Shown piece by piece: positions 26,741-35,609 of a stretch of DNA of 64,000 nt (the first letter of the stretch is position 1; each line of letters starts with the position of its first letter). The DNA comes from Bradyrhizobium sp. CCGB01. GTDB lineage: Bacteria > Pseudomonadota > Alphaproteobacteria > Rhizobiales > Xanthobacteraceae. The position numbers and the translations under genes are program-made. The notes under the pieces are model-generated. The model was not told the origin of the DNA and searched no databases. It saw only the letters and a list, made by a program, of their open reading frames with translations. The stretch lies in assembly GCF_024199795.1 (NCBI RefSeq), contig NZ_JANADK010000001.1, positions 1,860,001 to 1,924,000 of the forward strand. The letters run 5' to 3'.

Positions 26741-27682
26741 TCGCTGAGCGAGCGTATGCTCGCCGTTCGCCGTGCCGGCCCGAAGGAAAGTCCCGATCGG
26801 ATGCCGGCCTATGGCGAAGCAAGGAGATCGTCCGAGCCGGCCTCGGCGCTGCAACATTATCCTCGTAGTGAGTGAGTGGCGGGCGAGGCGCGCGAGAAAG
26901 CCAAGGCTTGGCTGGAGAGCAGAGGCGGGGAAAGCCTGATAGGCGAGCATCTGTTTCGTACGGTGACAGCAGGCCACATCGACGGTTCCGGCGCGTTGCC
27001 GTCCCGTCCAGTGACGATTACCTCCATGTGCCAGAGCGCAAGAGCGAGACGTTGACGGGAATGGGGGCGTGCTGATCGGGCGGTCTCCCTATGACAATCC
27101 CAACCTGCGCCCGCTTGCCTACGAACGCGTCAAGTCGGCAGCTGATGGGATCCGACTGCGGCATTCCTCGATAGATGCGTAGAAGAAATGGCCGGTCGCG
27201 CTTTTCGCCTCGGTGCCTTCAGCGGCCGAATATCTAGGAGCAAGATAGGCCACGAGCTGGCCGCCACTCACCCTCAACTATTCCGGACCAGTTCTAAGCA
27301 TCATAATCTGAGAAATTAAACGTACCTAAACTCGGAGCCATGGCCGGTTGGGCCACTTCGCGATGCAGCGACGATATTGCACCTGATTATCCCCAGAGAT
27401 AATGTGCGGTGACTTCGGCTTAATCATTCCCGCTAAGTTTTTTTTGGCAGGTGGACTTTTCTGTTTCAATCGCCTTCGTTGTACACTCACAGGACTAGGA
27501 CCGCAGACGGAGCGAGGAATGCTATCCGCTCGAGAGCAGACGCAGTCTGCTCACTCGATGCTTGGCATTCATGACCCGAGGTGGTCACGTGGCTGCGCGG
27601 CCTGAGCGCGGTAAGGGGTGCCAGCTATCAATGCTGCGCCAACGGTGAAAGGCGCACTCAGAGATGGCGCAACGAAATGCAT
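26741..27682. other. about 940 bp without a recognised gene
   Basis: Protein-like stretches occur in broken frames (for example AKAWLESRGGESLIGEHLFR near 26910 and PYDNPNLRPLAYERVKSAAD near 27085, both plus strand, each followed by stops). They look like remnants of one or two genes I cannot name. A T-run (GTTTTTTTTGG) occurs at about 27438 without a convincing stem before it. Confidence 0.35.
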
Positions 27683-28640
27683 CGTGAACCTACGCAATGC
27701 TCTTTGTGCCATGTGCCTTGTTGGCCTGGTCGGCAGCGGCTCGGCGTAGGCGGGAACCAACGACATCCTGATCGGACTTGCCAGCAAGATCACCTATGGT
27801 CCTGAAGGCCAAGCGAAGGGCGCCCCGGGTAACGACGCCGTGCTGGTCATTGATGTTTCCGCCCGGGCCAAACCCAAGATTCGCGCCCGCGTGCCGGTGG
27901 CGAACTCCCTGTTGGGGCCGCCACTAATTTGCAGAGCACACCCGACGGCAGGTCGGGGCCTGTCGATTTCGAAGGGCGATCTCGCGTTGATTGCCAATCG
28001 AGAGGGCAAAAAGTGTCTCTGTTGTCTCGATCCAGGGTACGACGGTCACGGCCGTCCGCGAAGTGCCGGTGGAGCAGCAGGCCGCGGCTGTAGTCATCGC
28101 GCCTGACGGCAAGCGCGCCTTCGTCTGCCTCATCTCGCGAACAAAATCGAGGTTTTGGCAATCGATGGACAAGACGTGACCTACGACAATTCGATGGACA
28201 TTCCTTCGGCATTCAACCCCTACAACATCGACATCACGCCGGACGGAGAATACGTCATTGCCTCAAACACCGGCGCACTGAAGAACAACGCTGATGCGGC
28301 GGTGATTATCGAAGCAACCGGCCCACATCCCCACGTGATCGACTTGATGAGCCCCGGTGTCGGACCGGAAGGTTTCTTGATAGCGCCCGATGGAAGACCG
28401 CAGCTACCCCGCTCCTGCCTGGCAGTTCGACTAAGAGCGGCGAACTAGTTCTGATGTCGATGGCACTGGCGGTAGCCTGACAGTGACAGCGCGTGCGCCG
28501 CTTGGCCGCCTGCCGGAGGGCGTCGCTTACAGCCCAAACAGCGACTACCTCTATGTGGCCAACTATGTGGACAGGGACCTGCAGGTATTTAACCTCGCTG
28601 GCGGCAAGCTGGCCGAGACGGATCCAGCTTGAAGCTGCCG
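27683..28640 (+). pseudogene. YVTN-type beta-propeller protein, frameshifted
   Basis: A signal-like start (VNLRNALCAMCLVGLVGSGS) is followed by a TAG, then TNDILIGLASKITYGPEGQA, NDAVLVIDVSARAKPKIRAR, and in other frames VSIQGTTVTAVREVPVEQQA, AVVIAPDGKRAFVCL, PYNIDITPDGEYVIASNTG, VGPEGFLIAPDG and PEGVAYSPNSDYLYVANYVD. The repeated 'I-PDG-ayV' blades are typical of periplasmic YVTN propeller proteins. A stop in the signal region and at least four slips make it non-functional. An IS3 remnant truncates the end. Confidence 0.75.
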
Positions 28641-28673
28641 GGTCAACCGGCGTTCATGCGTGCGCCTGATCAA

Positions 28674-28970
28674 GATCTCTATGGATGGCCGTGGTTGTTG
28701 GATGGACAAGGTCTTCATCAAGCGGCTATGACGGTCGCTCAAGCATCAGGACATCTGTCTCAAGGGCTATGCGGACGGCAACGAGGCCAAGACAGGGGTT
28801 GCGAGCTGGATCGGCTTCTACAACGATCGCCTTATCAGGCGCACGACTATCGCACGCCGATGGCGCTTTGGCGCGAACGGATGCAGGCCAGCGAAGGCTG
28901 TGGACATGGTGGACGACGCTGATGCGTTGAAACATGCCCACTGCAACTGCAGCAGACAGAGAGTCTGGCA
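28674..28970 (+). mobile_element. IS3-family (IS407-like) OrfB, C-terminal remnant
   Basis: The plus strand reads ISMDGRGCWMDKVFIKRL, a stop, then RSLKHQDICLKGYADGNEAK, VASWIGFYNDRLI and VDMVDDADALKHAHCNCS. This is the end of the DDE domain ('ISMDGRGRWxDNVFIERLWRSLKYE...W..FYN..RPH') and the Asn/Ser-rich tail of this IS group. It is frameshifted and lacks the first two catalytic residues. A second fragment of the same group lies at 30856-31015. Confidence 0.75.
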
Positions 28971-29086
28971 ATGTGATAGAAACGGGTCAGGAGCGGTCAG
29001 TTTCCAACTAACAACCGGTCCGATCGGCCCCGCTCCGCGAGTCCATTTCAATATTACAAGTCTGTGCCACGACTCGATACCGTCGG

Positions 29087-29695
29087 TCAGCTGTTACCCT
29101 GGGATGAAACTCGCGTTCGCAGCGCAATCTGTGAGGTCGTCCATTCCCTCAGAGCGCGCGACGTCAGATAGGTATTGGCCAGTTTTCTCCAAGCCTTCCC
29201 AGCCTCTATCCAGCAGCTTCGCCGGATGGAAAACTCGTCAAGTATTCTCCGCGCAGTTGAAACGAAGCCTGCAGCGTCAGACCTCGCGTCACGCTCAGCC
29301 TCCTCGAGAGCTTTACGAAGAACCTCTTCGGACCGCGTCCACCCTGCCTCAGTAAACCTACGTTCCGCGAAATGCTCGAAGCAGGATCTGAACTTCAAAG
29401 CACGGCTGAGAACGGTATAGGTTGGTAGATTCACCTCGGTCAGCCACTGCCTGAGGGAAGCTGTTCGCTCTTGGCCGCTATAATCGATAAACTCAGAAAT
29501 GTCGAACACCATAAACGCTGCCATATTAGCAACTTCGCTTTGTACCTCTGCGTCCTGCTTTTCGAGCCAATCACTGATTATTTGCAATGGCGTCATCAGT
29601 TGGCCCAATGACGGGCCTGCCAACTGAACGCGGGTTTGATGGAGTGGAAACACCGCATTGAGCAGCGACGCAGCGATATCACTTCGATCATCCAT
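29087..29695 (-). CDS. unknown 202-residue helical protein
   Basis: The ATG at 29695 follows a perfect AGGAGG ribosome binding site 4 bases upstream, so it was preferred to the longer frame from 29776. The protein is mainly helical and soluble: LLNAVFPLHQTRVQLAG, PLQIISDWLEKQDAEVQSEV, then RQWLTEVNLPTYTVLSRALK, FRSCFEHFAERRF, and a charged C-terminal helix pair (EEVLRKALEEAERDARSDAA). The family was not recognised. A broken relative lies at 13915-14170. There are no neighbours in the same operon, and IS remnants flank it on both sides. The reading frame and start signal suggest that it is still expressed. Confidence 0.65.
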   Translation of the reverse strand: MDDRSDIAASLLNAVFPLHQTRVQLAGPSLGQLMTPLQIISDWLEKQDAEVQSEVANMAAFMVFDISEFIDYSGQERTASLRQWLTEVNLPTYTVLSRALKFRSCFEHFAERRFTEAGWTRSEEVLRKALEEAERDARSDAAGFVSTARRILDEFSIRRSCWIEAGKAWRKLANTYLTSRALREWTTSQIALRTRVSSQGNS

Positions 29696-30145
29696 GCTGC
29701 CTCCTGCGCAAAGCGAACGGTCTTTCCTCATGTATAGGTTGGATACTACTGAAGACAGCTGCGAGTCAGCTACCAAGGTTGGTTGGCCTCGGATTGTTTG
29801 TGCGCAGCGTTGGGAGCACCGTTAGAAGAGCAGCTTTGGCAAGAGTGTGCTCGCGATGGACGACCAGTCGGACGACATAGGATGACCGTTGTCGCCGCGT
29901 ATCGAAGTGCATGCTTGCGTAAGCCGAAAGCGCTGGCGGGACGAGCTGAAGGTACCGATCGTCGCGGAGAGTCCAAGCCAGGCGCGGTTGTGACCGAAAT
30001 CGCGCGCCGCCACGACTGCCGACCCCAGCAGCCATTGCTGTGTGGTGAACCTGTAACATGCGTTGGGCAGCATTATATACTACTCGAACTTGTAGATAGT
30101 AGCACCTCGTTGCCGATATCCTTGGCGGCACTTGGAATGCGGCAT

Positions 30146-30433
30146 TTAAGGAGGTTCACGTTTTCTAGGGGCAGCGGAATCCGTTTCTTCCTTGAGGTAA
30201 GTCAGCATGGTGTTACAGGCGTCCTCGGCCTCAGCGAAGCTTTGGAGGGGCGAACCTAGAACCCTGATCGCGCCACGGCTCGGGTCGAGCGGACGCCACG
30301 ACGCGACGTAGCCCAACCTTCCGAAAAAGCCTGGTCCAGAGGGGCTCTGGAAGCTGATCACGAACGAATAGTCGTCGCTGCTTGCGCTCCATATTTCCAT
30401 GTCTTCGACTGCACGATGGAATTCGAGGGGCAT
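30146..30433 (-). CDS. hypothetical protein, 95 aa
   Basis: The protein opens PLEFHRAVEDMEIWSASSDD, continues SFVISFQSPSGPGFFGR and YVASWRPLDPSRGAIRVLGS, and ends with FAEAEDACNTMLTYLKEE and a basic tail. The mix of beta strands and one C-terminal helix is typical of small soluble bacterial proteins. I have a vague memory of similar Bradyrhizobium sequences but no function. The ribosome binding site is weak. It stands alone and is complete. Confidence 0.5.
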   Translation of the reverse strand: MPLEFHRAVEDMEIWSASSDDYSFVISFQSPSGPGFFGRLGYVASWRPLDPSRGAIRVLGSPLQSFAEAEDACNTMLTYLKEETDSAAPRKREPP

Positions 30434-30855
30434 CAGGGGCCGTTCGCCGGGCCAGCTGAAAACGAAACTGCTGCGGGCGGACGCCGGGCCGGGTCAATAC
30501 ACGGCAGCTCTGGGTAAATCGTGTTTCGTCGCCAAGCCATGGCATCGCTTCCCCTTATACCCACGGCAACACGAGGCGTCATTCCGCTAGTACTGTCAAG
30601 ACGTGTAAATGTGCCCGTCCGGGAGTCGTCGACGACATTCGAACTTGACGGGGCAGAATTGCCAAGATGGCAAAAGAATTAGCGCAATTCGAAGGCCGAA
30701 GAAGGTCAGGCATACGTTTGATTGTATCAGGGCTGTTTTGAATCAGGATGCAGAAGCGATGGAGAGGCTCGCTCCCCTTCGTCGGTGTGCAAAGGTCGGG
30801 CGAGGATGTTGGTAGAGCGCGAGGAGACGGCGGATCATTTCACCTGCCTCCGGCC

Positions 30856-31015
30856 GCGTGACAATACCGACCAAGGGAGCCAGTCCACCAGCGCCGCCCT
30901 TACCGGCACGCTGGCCGCCACCGGCGTCAGGATCTCGATGGACGCTCGCGGGCGCTGGATGGATAACGTGTTCATCTAGCGGCTGTGGCGCTCGCATCAG
31001 GCGCTGGAAAACCGC
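30856..31015 (+). mobile_element. IS3-family (IS407-like) OrfB fragment
   Basis: The plus strand reads DQGSQSTSAALTGTLAATGV, RISMDARGRWMDNVFI, then a stop in place of the usual ERLWRS. This is the second catalytic Asp region and the following helix of IS407-type transposases. The downstream sequence near 31340 (GTCCATTTCACAAC) resembles the end after the related fragment (GTCCATTTCAATATT at 29041), so both may derive from one IS type. Confidence 0.65.
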
Positions 31016-31424
31016 GCGCGGTCGGCGGGCTGGTGTCACCGGCGCATTCGGCGAAGAGGCTGTGGATATAAAACTTCGCGCAATCGAGAAGCTTGGACAA
31101 CGCTGCGCATTGTCCTCAGCCACAATAGCAGCAAGCAAGATTAGCATAAAGTTGTTTAGACAGGTCGCCTTCGAGCCGGATTCAAGTCTGTCTTTAGGGC
31201 GAGGATGAACGTGACGTTGCGATCGACGCGCGCAAGCGCGCCGGCTGCTAACGTCGCCACACGGCAGGTGCGTCATCGACGCAATCGGGGGGAGAACGAA
31301 CGGATGCAGTTCCACCTAAGAAACCGGACCAAGTCGTCCTCAGCATAGGGTCCATTTCACAACAGCGATCGGGCAACCCCGGCCAGCAGTTTGGAGCTGC
31401 TTGTCACTGTCGGGCCGCTACCGA

Positions 31425-31670
31425 TTACATCTGCGGATCGGCCGCTGCCCATCTTTCGACTGCCGCCGGTCGAGAAAGAATGCGATCGCTGCAGTTGCAA
31501 GTGTGATGATTGTGTATGCGAAAAGCAACAGCTCGCGCTATCCGCGTCTGCATATTCTTCCACACTGTATTCTTCTCTTTTGTCGGCGTCAGCGGTCGCT
31601 GAGCCATCGGCGTTTGCTGGGTGTTTGCGTTTGCGGACCGTGCTGAGGTGACTAATTTAGACGTCGGCAT
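31425..31670 (-). CDS. doubtful 81-residue frame downstream of repeat R3
   Basis: The ATG at 31670 lies just after the repeat block that in R1 and R2 precedes the DUF3892-like gene, so it may sit behind the same promoter. The product (PTSKLVTSARSANANTQQTP, WKNMQTRIARAVAFRIHNHH) has no known family and lacks a good ribosome binding site. It is listed only because of its position relative to the repeat. Confidence 0.25.
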   Translation of the reverse strand: MPTSKLVTSARSANANTQQTPMAQRPLTPTKEKNTVWKNMQTRIARAVAFRIHNHHTCNCSDRILSRPAAVERWAAADPQM

Positions 31671-31672
31671 GG

Positions 31673-31865
31673 GATTAATCAGGCGACCAATCCTGGTAGG
31701 TGCCTGCAGGATCTCCTAGCTGTATAGATTGGGCGGACATGCACCCATGGGCAGCGCGGTGATCAGCTTTGCTATTTGAGATGTTAGCGGCGCGCGGCAG
31801 AGACAGCGCTTCGTTGGTCCGTCACGAAAGGGTCGAGTCACGTCGCTGCTAACTTCGGTGGTGGG
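31673..31865. repeat. dispersed palindromic repeat, copy R3
   Basis: It matches R1 and R2 in order: AGGCGACCAATCCTGGTAGG, then GATCAGCTTTGCTATT, then GTTAGCGGCGCGCGGCAGAG, ACAGCGCTTCG and GTCGAGTCACGTCGCTGC ending in TAAC. The GTTAGC and GCTAAC ends form the inverted repeat. No DUF3102 or DUF3892 sequence accompanies this copy, so the repeat can occur without the cassette. Confidence 0.6.
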
Positions 31866-32651
31866 TAGTAGTGAGGTGTGCCAGGGCGATCCTGTGGGCC
31901 GCTTCGGTCTGGCATCGCATGGTAAAGAAGCCGAGGCAGGAACGGGTACGAAGTAGCGGAGAGCGTCTAGTGTCCAGTTTCGGTCCCGGCATGTTCAGCG
32001 ATGCACTGGCGCAGGCAACACTGACGGCGACTCTTGTGGCGGCGTTGGGCACGCCCTGGTTCGCTGGAAATGCTCGGTCTCCACGAGGCCCCGTTTCTGA
32101 CGAACGGCTGAAGAAGGTCTATAGCCCGAGTAGAGAGCTGTGAAGTGGACGTACGAAACAAGTGCGGGGTCAGCCGAGATTATTATCGTCCTGGGCGGAT
32201 GCGCCCTCCTGTTTGACGGTCAGCTTTTAGGCCAGTACATCTCCCCCGTTGTAGCCGCAGACGAACTCGCGAACGGAACATGCTGTTGGCCCACGGCTGG
32301 GAACCCAAAGGAGATGGGCTTTCCGCGAGAGCTGTCGGAGTGGCGGTGCGTTCCGTAATGCGTTGACGGCCATCGCAGTTGCCGAGTGCGTTGTAGTGAA
32401 ACGTCATCACGCATAGTGGAGCCTCGAGGCCACGCTTACCGTTCAACAAAATCGGCCACAAGCAGACATGCGGACGCGACTTCTGGATTGCGGTCAGCAC
32501 ACCCGGCGCGCGTCGCTCGTTGTCGGTCCGACTCGATCGCGCGCTGGCGCGCACGCGGCAAGAATTCGTGATGTCGGAGCTGTTGACGTAGGCCGGATTC
32601 GTCGAGCTTCCGATCGCTCACTCCGCTGTGACCCTGGAGAGCTCGCCTTGA
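31866..32651. other. about 790 bp without a recognised gene
   Basis: Open frames on both strands are under 125 codons, overlap one another and lack family features or ribosome binding sites. Nothing that looks like an RNA gene was seen. Confidence 0.35.
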
Positions 32652-32840
32652 TCATTCGGGAAGCCCGGCCTTGATAAATGCCTCCATGAATTCGGCCCTG
32701 AGCTGGGGTGACCTCACCCAAGGTGGAAGCACCGCCGTCGATCGACGCCATCCAGGAGCCTGACGGAGACACTCTGTCACCAATCTCCGAGCATCATCCA
32801 TGCGATCCGCACCCGACATACACAGGATTGCCTGACCCAT
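32652..32840 (-). pseudogene. C-terminal remnant of an adenylate-cyclase/TPR-type protein
   Basis: The minus strand reads DDARRLVTECLRQAPGWRRS and PQLRAEFMEAFIKAGLPE before a stop. This matches the end of rhizobial cyclase-TPR proteins, which finish with a helix pair and '...AGLPE'. No catalytic part remains. The identification rests on a short segment. Confidence 0.4.
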
Positions 32841-33077
32841 TCCAACGAGGAAGAATGGAGGATTCCGTCCTTCTGCATTGCTGCGGGAATCTCGCATCTG
32901 AGGACGAACGCCTGAAGCACGCGCGCGCCGTTGTGCGTCAGCAACGGAAGTCGCACGGCATAGCCGGAACGCCGATCATACATACTGCACCATTCTAGCG
33001 CATACCGACAGTGGATCCGCCTTGGAGGTAAGGAGGGGCGTGAACTGCTAACTTGCCCTCAATTGCCGTTATGCTAG

Positions 33078-33830
33078 TCACGTGAATCTAGAGTTCGCCA
33101 CATGAAGTCTGCTGGGCTTTGTGGCAGAAGCTTTTGACGGAAGCCAAAATCTGGTCTGCGGACTTCGTCCATTTGAAGGGCTTCGGTTTTTGTTGTGCAG
33201 GTCGATGAAGGTGCGGATGTCGGCCTCGAGCTGCCTGACGGAGTTGTGGACACCTCGCTGGATCTGCTTTCTGGTAAGTTTAGAAAACCAGCGCTCGACC
33301 TGATTGATCCATGACGCGGACGTTGGCGTGAAGTGAACATGATAATGCGGACGACGGGCGAGCCACGCTTTGATTGTGGGTGTTTTGTGGGTGGCGTAAT
33401 TGTCTAGAATGGATATCGAGGCCTTCAGGAACCTGAGCATCGATTCTCTTTTAGAAACTTCAAGACTTCCGCAACCCTCGAACGGATCGACCAGTGCGTC
33501 GCGTCGGTGGGCGTCGTACGCAATGTCCGCTCGAGTACCTCAGCAACCTGATCGTCGTTGATGGTTCGAGGACGGCGAGGGCGGGCCTCGTCAAGCAGGC
33601 CATCACAGCGATCCTTCAAAAACCGGCGACGCCACTTGCCAACCGTGTGTTCATGGAGGCCGAGTTCAGCAGCCACAGACTTGCTTGACAAGCTATCCGC
33701 ACACCGCAGGATCGCGCGGCATCGCTCAGATAGCGACCGGGCAACACGATGACGACGAACCTGCCAAGTACGCCCGCTCTTGTTGACTCAGCGCCAACGG
33801 CGCGATCGGCCGGCCTCTCACACCTGCATT
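33078..33830 (-). mobile_element. IS630-family transposase, internally deleted
   Basis: The N-terminal part reads VRGRPIAPLALSQQERAYLA near 33820, then SSKSVAAELGLHEHTVGKWR and RCDGLLDEARPRRPRTINDD (HTH domain). It jumps to ILDNYATHKTPTIKAWLARR, HVHFTPTSASWINQVERWF and LTRKQIQRGVHNSVRQLEAD. The catalytic DDE domain around its first Asp is missing between these parts, and two frames are used. It lies next to the M28-like gene and is dead. Confidence 0.85.
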
Positions 33831-33848
33831 CGCCACAACCGCTCTCCT

Positions 33849-35318
33849 TCAGAACCCCAGCGATCTTTTATGTGACGAACTTGTATACCAGATGAATAGA
33901 ATACCAATCCCGCGCAGCGCGGCAGCCGCCTTCCCGAGTGGCGTAACAGGCTTGACGGTGCCAATTTCATTGGTGCGCATTTCGTCAATTCGATGCAGGA
34001 GTCGCGCGAAGCTATTTACTTGTCTGTCCAGCAGAATGATATTGACGTAGTCGCCCGGTTCGGTACTTAGCAGGTATTGCGGTACGGTTACGAGTGCGAT
34101 GTTGGGGATGCCTTTTAAATAGAGCGGTTGGCCTTCGCCGAACTGAATGAGTGCGTTTGGGACCGATACTCTCGGCGCTTGCGCGGGTGTGCGCCACTCC
34201 GATTCGACAAGCGCCGTCAGCTGCGGGTTAGAGGCATAGAGCAATTCGGATTCAGGTTTGCCTGTCGGCCCGTAGCTGTTTTCTAGGGGGTTGTCACAGT
34301 ATTCTTGAGCGCCGAGATGCTCGATCACCAAACCTGCCACTGCGAGGCGATTTCCGGGGCCACCCGCCCACCACTGTGGGTGATCCTGCAACCAGCGCGA
34401 AGTGGCCTGGCCATGGTCGGTGACTGCCGGGATTCGCAGGTGTCCAGCGGCCAATACGAAGATGACCGTGCGTGACAATGGTTCAGCGACAACCTGGCGC
34501 GCGAGTTCGGTCAAACCAATATGGCCGTTCTCCTCGACAGCGTTTGTACCGTCGCTGTGGCTTACCACGAGCACAGTTTCATTGCGCGCGTCTCTACCTT
34601 CGACGACCGCCCATATTGTTCGCATTGTGCTGTCTCGTTCGATTACCGCGTCAAGGACGAGTACCGCCCGCCTGCACCGAGAGGCGGCGTCCAGCACAAA
34701 GTCGGCCTCCTCTCCAGCTACGAAGATGGATGGAATGCTCTGGTAGGGCAACGTGAATGGTAAATACTGTCCTCGGGCGTTGGAGCTGCTTATGCCACGC
34801 CAGGCGAATATCACCGCTTCGACACCAGCTCTGCGGGCACGCGCTAGACCGAGGCCGGCGAGTGTGGCGGGCAGTAGCGGCATAGTAGTCTTGCCCCACG
34901 CACGCGCCCGATCCCACGTCTCGACCACCGCACTAAACGGAAACTCATGGTTGCGGACCTCGACGACAGCGATGCCTCCGCGCGCTTTGGCCCATCGCGG
35001 TATTGCGCCAGGCAATCTGTGCAACTGCTTCTCGGTCCCTCGGGGCCCGGTTGTCCCGGAGTAGGGAAAGACGGAAGAGATCGCTACGTCGCGTCCGTCG
35101 ATCAAAAGGCCCAGACCGTTGGGGTTTTCTGCAGTCATACTCCAGCGATCGAAATGCAGGACGTCCTCGTAAACTCGCATGCCGAAATCTACCCACTGCT
35201 GTTTGACGTGCTCAACCAGTTGATTATGCGGCTTTGAGCCGGAGGGTCGGGCGCCAAGGGACTCCAAGTACATCAGCTCGGCTCGGATAGTATCGTGGTC
35301 CAAGACGAAAACCTCCAT
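33849..35318 (-). CDS. M28 peptidase-like protein, 489 aa
   Basis: Residues 251-275 read VSHSDGTNAVEENGHIGLTE followed by LARQV, the pattern of the M28 aminopeptidase metal site (His-x-Asp...Glu-Asn-Gly...LELAR). Residues of about 60-240 look like a PA-type insert (GIAVVEVRNHEFPFS, GVEAVIFAWRG, YQSIPSIFVAGEEADFVLDA), also typical of the family. The N-terminal signature LESLGARPSGSKPHN matches too. There is no signal peptide, so it is probably cytoplasmic. Later metal ligands of M28 enzymes are not all evident, so it may be a diverged or inactive member. The next gene upstream (35610-38015) is on the same strand after a 291-base gap. Confidence 0.6.
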   Translation of the reverse strand: MEVFVLDHDTIRAELMYLESLGARPSGSKPHNQLVEHVKQQWVDFGMRVYEDVLHFDRWSMTAENPNGLGLLIDGRDVAISSVFPYSGTTGPRGTEKQLHRLPGAIPRWAKARGGIAVVEVRNHEFPFSAVVETWDRARAWGKTTMPLLPATLAGLGLARARRAGVEAVIFAWRGISSSNARGQYLPFTLPYQSIPSIFVAGEEADFVLDAASRCRRAVLVLDAVIERDSTMRTIWAVVEGRDARNETVLVVSHSDGTNAVEENGHIGLTELARQVVAEPLSRTVIFVLAAGHLRIPAVTDHGQATSRWLQDHPQWWAGGPGNRLAVAGLVIEHLGAQEYCDNPLENSYGPTGKPESELLYASNPQLTALVESEWRTPAQAPRVSVPNALIQFGEGQPLYLKGIPNIALVTVPQYLLSTEPGDYVNIILLDRQVNSFARLLHRIDEMRTNEIGTVKPVTPLGKAAAALRGIGILFIWYTSSSHKRSLGF

Positions 35319-35609
35319 TTTGCGGTTTCCAGCGGCGAAAGAAGTATCTGGAAAGTAGGCGGGCTCTTATTCGAAAGGGAAACGCATCCGTACACCCCCT
35401 TCCTTCCTCAAATCCCATTCTTGATTCTTCAGCCCTCCTTCGATTTAGTACTCAGGCATCCGACCAGCACCATGTGGCTCGCGTGCGTGGTGATCGAGCA
35501 TTCCCGTCAACAGGTGCGCCATGTCTCAGTTACTCCGAGCTCCGGGACAGAGCTTCGTTGCCTCTCGACGCGGCGGCGCCACATCTTTCCTCGCCAAGCC
35601 ACCGGCGCG

